The notes beneath the pieces were generated by a model. It was not told the origin of the DNA, did no database searches, and saw only the letters and a list, made by a program, of their open reading frames with translations. This document shows, piece by piece, positions 59,601-64,000 of a stretch of DNA of 64,000 bases (its first letter is position 1; each line of letters starts with the position of its first letter). Source of the DNA: Perognathus longimembris pacificus. Its lineage: Eukaryota; Chordata; Mammalia; Rodentia; Heteromyidae. The stretch covers positions 16,578,673 to 16,642,672 of the forward strand of contig NC_063177.1 of assembly GCF_023159225.1 (NCBI RefSeq), given 5' to 3'. A program made the position numbers and the translations under genes.

Positions 59601-62600
59601 TTGGAGGCATGAGCTTACTTAATTTTTTTTTCCCGTTTTCCAATCCTAGGACTTGAACTCAGCGCCTGGGCACTGTCTCTGAACATCTTTTTGCCCAAGG
59701 CTAGCACTCTCCCACTTGAGCCACAGCACCACTTAGTGTTTTTTGTGTTTATGTGGTACTGAGGAATTGAACCCAGGGCTTCATGCATGCTAGGCAAGCA
59801 TTCTACCACTAGGCCACACTCCCAACCCACTTTAAAATTTTTATAGCATAGTTAGAACTAATATTGACTACTAATAGACATTTACAACATTTACTAAAGG
59901 TTTATGGTACATGCCCTGTTTGAGTTTAAGTAAATTGTTCTATTTTTTTTTTCTTTTGTCGATTGTAAGGCTTGAACTCAGGGCCTGGTCGCTGTCCCTG
60001 AGTGTTTTCTACTCAAGGCTAGCACTGTACTGCTTTGAGCCACAGCACCATTTATGTCTTTGTAAACCTTACTGACACAAACCATAAGTATGCTTTGTAT
60101 TATCTCCATCATTGTTAACTAGCCAGACTTCAGTGGCTCATGACTATAATGCCTAGACTCAGGAGGTTGAGATGTAAGAATTGTGGCTCATGGGGCTGGG
60201 AATTTGGCTTAGATAGAGTGCTTGCCTAGGATGCATGAAGCCCTGGGTTCAATTCCTCAGCACCATATCAACAGAAAAAACCAGAAGTGTCACTGTGGCT
60301 CAAGTGGTAGAGTGCTAGCCTTGAGCAAAAAGAAGCCAGGGACAGTGGTCAGACCCTGCAAGCCCCAGGACTGGCAAAAAAAAAAAAAAAAAAAAAGAAT
60401 TGTGGTTCAAACCCAGTCCAGGCAGGAAAGTTTGTGGGACTCTTATCTCCAATAAACTACTCAGAAAAATCCGGAAATGGTGCTGTGGCTCAAGTGGTAG
60501 AAAACTAGCCTTGAGCAAAAGAAAAGAAGCTCAGGAACAGTGCCCAGGCCCTGAGTCTAAGCCCCAGTACAAATAAATAAATAAACAAGCAAACAAGTGG
60601 CTGGGAGCCAGAAGCTAACTCAGGATGCTGAGATCAGGAGGATTGCAGTTCAAAGCCAGTGTGCACACACGCACAAAAAACAATCCTAAATATTCCATTC
60701 ATCTCTAAAATAACTAGCATAGAGCTGGGCTGGAGATGTGATGGTATAGCTAGAGAGCTAGCAGTAATCAGGCAAGCTGAGAAAGTGCTAAGTTCCTGAG
60801 TTTAAGCCCCCTGAGGGGGGAGGGGGGGAAGCTATCTGAGGGTTGGTGGCATGATTCAAGTGATAGAGTGTGTCTGCCTTGCAAGCACAAAAACTGTTAG
60901 GATTTCAAAAAGAATGAAAAGAAAAAAATTAGCTAAAAGAGCTACTTTAACACTCAGTCTTGATCTAAAGAGATCAAACAAGATATTAGAAGTTTTAAAC
61001 TTCTAATATAACCTCTAATATCCATAACCACTCCTATTAAATGAAAGTGTGAATTAGGCCTTTAAAGTTAGACATCACTAATATTGAATGACACAAGTAT
61101 AAAATGAAGGATTGTTTTGGGAGGGGAACTAGTGGGAGGAGGGATTATGAAAGGATAAGGTAAAGAGGGGTGAATTTGAGTGAAATACTTCATTCATATG
61201 TATGAAAATAGAATAATAAAATCGGTTGAAAATTGTTTGGGGTTTTTTCTTTGATTTTTTAATTTAATTTATTTTATTTTATTTTTTGCCAGTCCTGGGC
61301 CTTGGACTCAGGGCCCAAGCACTGTCCTTGGCTTCTTTTTGCTCAAGGCTAGCACTCTGCCACTTGAGCCACAGTGCCACTTCTGGCCATTTCCATATAT
61401 GTGGTACTGGGGAATTGAACCCAGGGCTTCATGTATATGAGGCAAGCACTTTTGCCACTAGACCATATTCCCAGCCCATGTTTGTTTTTTTTTAATGAGG
61501 AGCAAGGAGCTGGTGGCTCACATCCATAATCCTAGCTTTTCAGGAGGCCGAGATCTGATGATCACAGTTCAGAGCCAGCTAGGGCAGAAAAATCTGGGGT
61601 ACTCTTTTTTTTAAATTTCTTTTTCTGGGGTTCTCTTATCTCCAATTAACCAGCAAAAAGATTGGCGTGGAGGTGATGCTCAGTTGGCCCAGCAAAGAGT
61701 TCAAGACCCAGTACCAGTACCAAAAGAAATAATAGTAATAACCAATAGTAAATTAAAAATAAATTTTGAAAATAGGAAGGAGGAATAAGAGTAATAGAGA
61801 GGGAAATTTTTCTTTATTTATTACACAAATAGAAATATCATAATAAAATTCTTTTGTGGGCTGGGAATGTGGCTTAGTGGTAGAGTGCTTGCCTAGCATG
61901 CATGAAGCCCTGGGTTCGATTCCTCAGCACCACATAAACAGAAAAAGCTGGAAGTGGCACTGTGGCTCAAGTGGTAGAGTGCTAGACTTGAGCAAAAAGA
62001 AGCCAGGGACAGTGCTCAGGCCCTGAGTTCAAGCCACAGGACTGGAAAACAAAAACAAACTCTTTTATTCTTTCTGTTTCTTGGGTTTTTTTTGGCCAGT
62101 CCTGGACTTGGACTCCAGGCCTGAGCACTGTCCCTGGCTTCTTTTTGCTCAAGGCTAGCACTCTGCCAATTGAGCCACAGCGCCACTTCTGGCCATTTTC
62201 TACATACGTGGTGCTGGGGAATCAAACCCAGGGCTTCATGCATACAAGGCAAGCACTCTTGCCACTAAGCCATATTCACAGCCAAACAAACTCTTTTATA
62301 TAAATAACAAGGGAAAAACATGTTTTCTTGTTAATTTACATTCCTTGAGGAATGTTTAACCAAAATAGTTACTCCTAATGTTTAAAAAAAATTGACAGAG
62401 GTCCTCACCCACCTTACAGCTGATAATTTATTAGAGTGTTGTAGGAAATCTTTAACTACTTCATTATCCACCTCACAGCCTTACTGTTTTGATTTTATAC
62501 TCATTCAAGTGGAATACCTTGTTGTGCCTGAAAGCAAGGAGGTACCTGAAGAGTGGAATTTGTGTCAAAAAGAATACAGTTGCAGAGAGAGAGAGAATAT

Positions 62601-64000
62601 AGGAGCCATTCTGAAGAATTTCCCACTGGCCAAAATTAGAGCACAAAAAAAGTATAATGGTAATGGTTTATAACAATGAATTTTTAAAAGGCCATAGTTA
62701 TTCTCAAAATATGTATAAAAGTGATAGACAAAGGGGGGAATTTGTCTTTACAAAAGAATGCCAGTCAATAAATTTAGAAGTAGTAGAACTGGAAAATGAC
62801 CATTTTGTAGTCCCCCATCATGTTATGTGAGCCTATAGTCATCAATATTAGAAGAAAGATTGTTCAGAAACTGGCTGTTCACATGTTCTCAAAGTATGCC
62901 ACGCAGATATCTCATTGAGTATGGCAGAAAAGAAAGAGATCTAGTAGCTTCCATTAAAGCTTACCTTCATGACCATTGAAGCATTATGAATCTCAAAGGC
63001 ATACTTAATGAAGCCAGGTGCCAGTGGCTCACACCTGTAGTCCTAACTACTGAAGAGGCTGAGATCTAAGGATCACAGTTCAAAGCCACCTTTGACAAGA
63101 AAGTTCATGAGACTCTTTTTTTTTTTTTTTTGGCCAGTCCTGGGCCTTGGACTCAGGGCCTAAGCACTGTCCCTGGCTTCGTCCCGCTCAAGGCTAGCAC
63201 TCTGCCACTTGAGCCACAGCGCCACTTCTGGCCGTTTTCTGTATATGTGGTGCTGGGGAATCGAACCTAGGGCCTCGGGTATACCGAGGCAGGCACTCTT
63301 GCCACTAGGCTATATCCCCAGCCCCTCATGAGACTCTTTATCTCCATTTAACCACCAAAAAAGCCAGAAGTGGAGCTGTGGTTCAAGTATAACCCACTAG
63401 TCTTGAGCACAAAAGTTTACATCCTGAGTTCAAATCTCCGGACCCCACCTACACACACACACACACACACTCATCTGGAGATGTGGGGGGAAAACTGGAG
63501 AAGTTGTGACCCCTGGTACAATGCTAATGATAATGTGAAATGATGCAGCAGTCACAGAACATGGTATGACTGCTGCTTGAAAGTACAAGATTACCATATG
63601 ATCCAAAAATCCCACTTCTGGATTTATACTCCCAAGAACTGAAAGCAAAATTTGAATAAATATTTTATTCTCCACATCCAAGCTTCTATCTAATGTGTGA
63701 TCCAAGAGATGATTCATTGGCCAATGAGTATAAGATGAAGGAGAAAACCCTCTTTCCTCTGGGTAGAAAGCCTGGTCCATGAATCTCTGAAACCACAGAT
63801 GCTCTCCTCCAGTTGCATTACAGTGTATGCATACCGCATACTCTGGCGTTCTAGGCACATTCTAATTCCAAGTGCAGTGGTTTGGAGTCTTCCTTGAAAT
63901 AACTAATCTCTATGCCTGTTTCTTTGTTTTCTTCCTTCCTCACACAGACCTGAGGATGAGATGCTTTTAAAGAGGCTGTCTAGAGGTTATTTGGTGGGAA
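53476..64000 (+). CDS. SMYD4: SMYD4, SET and MYND domain protein 4 (first two coding exons, 3' end off window)
   Basis: SMYD4 is a TPR-containing member of the SMYD family of putative lysine methyltransferases. Only codons 1-62 are in the window, all ahead of the TPR, SET and MYND regions. The protein begins MDLPVDEWKSYILKKW, with VQVTISTAQTLGDIFLHSSS further on, and continues in the second exon as PEDEMLLKRLSRGYLVG. This follows my recollection of human SMYD4, which starts MDLPVDEWKSYLLQKW and has PEDELFLKRLSKGYLVG. The start is the first ATG after a plausible acceptor at 53461-53463, so exon 1 would be noncoding. The reading frame joins through a split Gln codon (CA+A). The gene lies head to head with RPA1, the same arrangement as in human. 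Nothing catalytic can be judged from this part. Confidence 0.93.
53848..53975 (+). mobile_element. Composite SINE: B1 plus ID end
   Basis: GCCAGGCACCATAACTCATA arm, then AAGCATATGTTCAAGGTCG and GGTCCAATCACTACTAC. Confidence 0.5.
53981..54672. other. SMYD4 intron 2, unique
   Basis: No recognised feature. Confidence 0.4.
54673..54762 (+). mobile_element. ID monomer SINE
   Basis: GGTGGGACCCAAGTGTTAGAG and CTGAGTTCAAACTTCAGG. Confidence 0.55.
54795..54990 (+). mobile_element. IDL-Geo SINE
   Basis: Complete copy; AAATATCT and AAATGTCT flank it. Confidence 0.86.
55302..55510 (-). mobile_element. B1-Geo SINE
   Basis: Antisense, missing the Geo tail; a (TG)n of seven units follows at 55522-55535. 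Confidence 0.73.
55536..56552. other. SMYD4 intron 2, unique
   Basis: No recognised repeat or exon in about 1 kb. Confidence 0.4.
56553..56872 (-). mobile_element. B1 SINE interrupted by IDL-Geo
   Basis: Antisense B1 (GACTGTCTTGTAGCCTAGCC to CACCACTACAACCAGCTAGG) broken at AAAAGTGTACACCA. Confidence 0.7.
56648..56844 (+). mobile_element. IDL-Geo SINE
   Basis: Duplication AAAAGTGTACACCA with one mismatch (56634-56647 and 56845-56858). Confidence 0.88.
56920..57155 (-). mobile_element. Two antisense B1-like arms
   Basis: Arms at 56920-57035 (CCTACCACATCCAG end) and 57043-57155 (CTCAGCTTCCCAAGTAGTT). Confidence 0.5.
57168..57374 (-). mobile_element. IDL-Geo SINE
   Basis: Antisense copy of the GAGCGGGAAG subfamily (CTTCCCGCTCAAGG); TCAATTCTT lies on both sides. 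Confidence 0.88.
57375..58159. other. SMYD4 intron 2, unique
   Basis: No recognised feature. Confidence 0.4.
58160..58260 (+). mobile_element. ID monomer with (AG)n tail
   Basis: ACCTGCCTAGCAAGCACAAG and CCTGAGTTTAGTTCCC, then ten AG units (58241-58260). Confidence 0.6.
58261..58452 (+). mobile_element. IDL-Geo SINE
   Basis: Starts exactly where the (AG)n ends; a small deletion is present at GGTACCTAGCATTC. Confidence 0.83.
58530..59400 (-). mobile_element. L1 ORF2 3' part, antisense, split by LTR
   Basis: Antisense L1 order: GGGAGACCTGACATCTTTAC, CATTTATTTAGGGCTTCTTT, then after the LTR GTTTTATAGTTTTCTTTAG, GCTAGATTTATTCTAACTTG and ATCCGCAAATAGTAATC. The two parts join at the LTR target site. 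Degenerate. Confidence 0.75.
58745..59080 (-). mobile_element. Solo LTR inserted in L1
   Basis: 336 bases, TG...CA ends and a 5-bp duplication CTTTT (58740-58744 and 59081-59085). On the minus strand a TATAAG (58913-58918) precedes AATAAA (58824-58829), followed by a short R/U5. Its U3 has a 19-base repeat, each of the two full units with CACGTG. Short size and layout resemble class II (IAP-like) LTRs; that is inference. Confidence 0.82.
59410..59612 (-). mobile_element. B1-Geo SINE
   Basis: Antisense complete copy. Confidence 0.76.
59633..59828 (-). mobile_element. IDL-Geo SINE
   Basis: Antisense complete copy ending CACACTCCCAACCC. Confidence 0.85.
59944..60053 (-). mobile_element. Geo arm
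   Basis: Antisense CTTGAACTCAGGGCCTGG to GAGCCACAGCACCATTT, with a T-run start. Confidence 0.7.
60120..60575 (+). mobile_element. B1-Geo SINE interrupted by IDL-Geo
   Basis: Left arm 60120-60192 and remainder about 60396-60575, broken at AGAATTGTGGCTCA. Confidence 0.78.
60193..60395 (+). mobile_element. IDL-Geo SINE nested in B1-Geo
   Basis: AAGAATTGTGG repeated on both sides; the Geo B-box region lost several bases (GACCCTGCAAGCCCC). Confidence 0.85.
60599..60666 (+). mobile_element. B1 fragment
   Basis: TAACTCAGGATGCTGAGATC and GCAGTTCAAAGCCAG. Confidence 0.5.
60722..60910 (+). mobile_element. Two ID-like monomers
   Basis: 60722-60815 (GGCTGGAGATGTGATGG, CTGAGTTTAAGCCCC) and 60837-60910 (GATTCAAGTGATAGAGTG). 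Confidence 0.45.
61105..61240 (+). mobile_element. L1 3'-end-like purine-rich tail
   Basis: GGGAGGGGAACTAGTGGGAG to AGAATAATAAAATCGG, similar to 18970-19090; ends with an AATAAA signal. Confidence 0.45.
61284..61477 (-). mobile_element. IDL-Geo SINE
   Basis: Antisense complete copy preceded by a (TTTTA)n run at about 61258-61285. Confidence 0.87.
61506..61729 (+). mobile_element. B1-Geo SINE with internal T-rich insert
   Basis: Left arm to GGGGTACTC, a T-rich insert (61603-61633), then the linker resumes at CTTATCTCCAATTAACC. Confidence 0.7.
61859..62054 (+). mobile_element. IDL-Geo SINE
   Basis: Complete copy followed by an AAACAAAAACAAAC tail. Confidence 0.87.
62068..62283 (-). mobile_element. 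IDL-Geo SINE inserted in tail of another
   Basis: Antisense, duplication AAACAAACTCTTTTA (62053-62067 and 62284-62298), which includes the tail of the preceding plus-strand copy. The two form an inverted pair. Confidence 0.88.
62299..63000. other. SMYD4 intron 2, unassigned
   Basis: Contains a 282-base open frame (62392-62673) with no domain that I recognise. No splice context supports it as an exon. Confidence 0.3.
63008..63449 (+). mobile_element. B1-Geo SINE interrupted by IDL-Geo
   Basis: Halves 63008-63118 and 63326-63449; broken after TCATGAGACTCTTT. A (CA)n tail lies at 63450-63470. Confidence 0.85.
63119..63325 (-). mobile_element. IDL-Geo SINE nested in B1-Geo
   Basis: Perfect 14-bp duplication TCATGAGACTCTTT (63105-63118 and 63326-63339); GAGCGGGA-type subfamily. 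Confidence 0.92.
63490..63690 (+). mobile_element. Ancient L1 3' end (L1M type)
   Basis: AATGTGAAATGATGCAGCAG, then ACCATATGATCCAAAAATCC and CACTTCTGGATTTATACTC, in L1 order. Confidence 0.7.
63948..64000 (+). CDS. SMYD4: SMYD4 coding exon 3 (codons 45-62, runs off window)
   Basis: It starts after the acceptor CACACAG and reads PEDEMLLKRLSRGYLVG. The window ends inside the exon. Intron 2 is 10.3 kb. Confidence 0.93.

Noticed and set aside
63430..63858. 142-codon minus-strand open frame near the right end
   Set aside because: It overlaps a SINE tail, a (CA)n repeat and an old L1 remnant, so it is composite noise.

Overview
This is nuclear DNA of a rodent, almost certainly a geomyoid (kangaroo rat, pocket mouse or pocket gopher). 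The window is packed with dimeric SINEs that match what I recall of the Geomyoidea-specific IDL-Geo family: a left ID/tRNA-Ala-like arm joined to a right 'Geo' arm. A second SINE family has a 7SL/B1-type left arm on the same Geo arm; I call it 'B1-Geo' as a descriptive label. The genes are spliced mammalian genes. No bacterial or viral gene set, CRISPR array or operon is present.

Two genes are supported. On the minus strand, from position 50996 leftward, lie the first 13 coding exons of RPA1 (replication protein A 70 kDa subunit), codons 1 to 458. Every exon has consensus-like splice sites and the frame runs unbroken across all junctions. The remaining exons, which encode the zinc-containing part of DBD-C and the C-terminus, lie beyond the left edge. 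On the plus strand are the first two coding exons of SMYD4 (53476-53609 and 63948-64000, codons 1 to 62), with the rest beyond the right edge. The genes are head to head, as in human 17p13.3, across a CpG-rich, TATA-less shared promoter at about 50997-51340 with GC boxes, two inverted CCAAT boxes and a CACGTG box.

By region: 1-8.4 kb holds RPA1 exons 13 to 8; 8.4-23.5 kb holds exons 7 to 5 in SINE-rich introns; 23.5-38.4 kb is the 14.8 kb intron 4; 38.4-40.6 kb holds exons 4, 3 and 2; 40.6-51 kb is intron 1, containing a shredded L1 ORF2 copy (about 41.2-43.6 kb) and a solo LTR; 51-64 kb is SMYD4 intron 1, exon 2 and intron 2, with a second solo LTR inserted in another L1.

Nearly all the rest is retroposon debris: full and truncated IDL-Geo and B1-Geo copies (many with visible target-site duplications), ID and B1 monomers, L1 fragments, a MaLR-like LTR remnant and microsatellites. 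I found no sign of a new molecular system. The most unusual structures concern retroposon biology: a repeated insertion site for IDL-Geo inside B1-Geo, an inverted template-switch rearrangement at 22.9-23.2 kb, two dimeric SINE families sharing one right arm, and nested solo LTRs with internal repeats. Family names come from pattern recognition without a database search, and SINE ends are accurate to a few bases only where a target-site duplication is cited.
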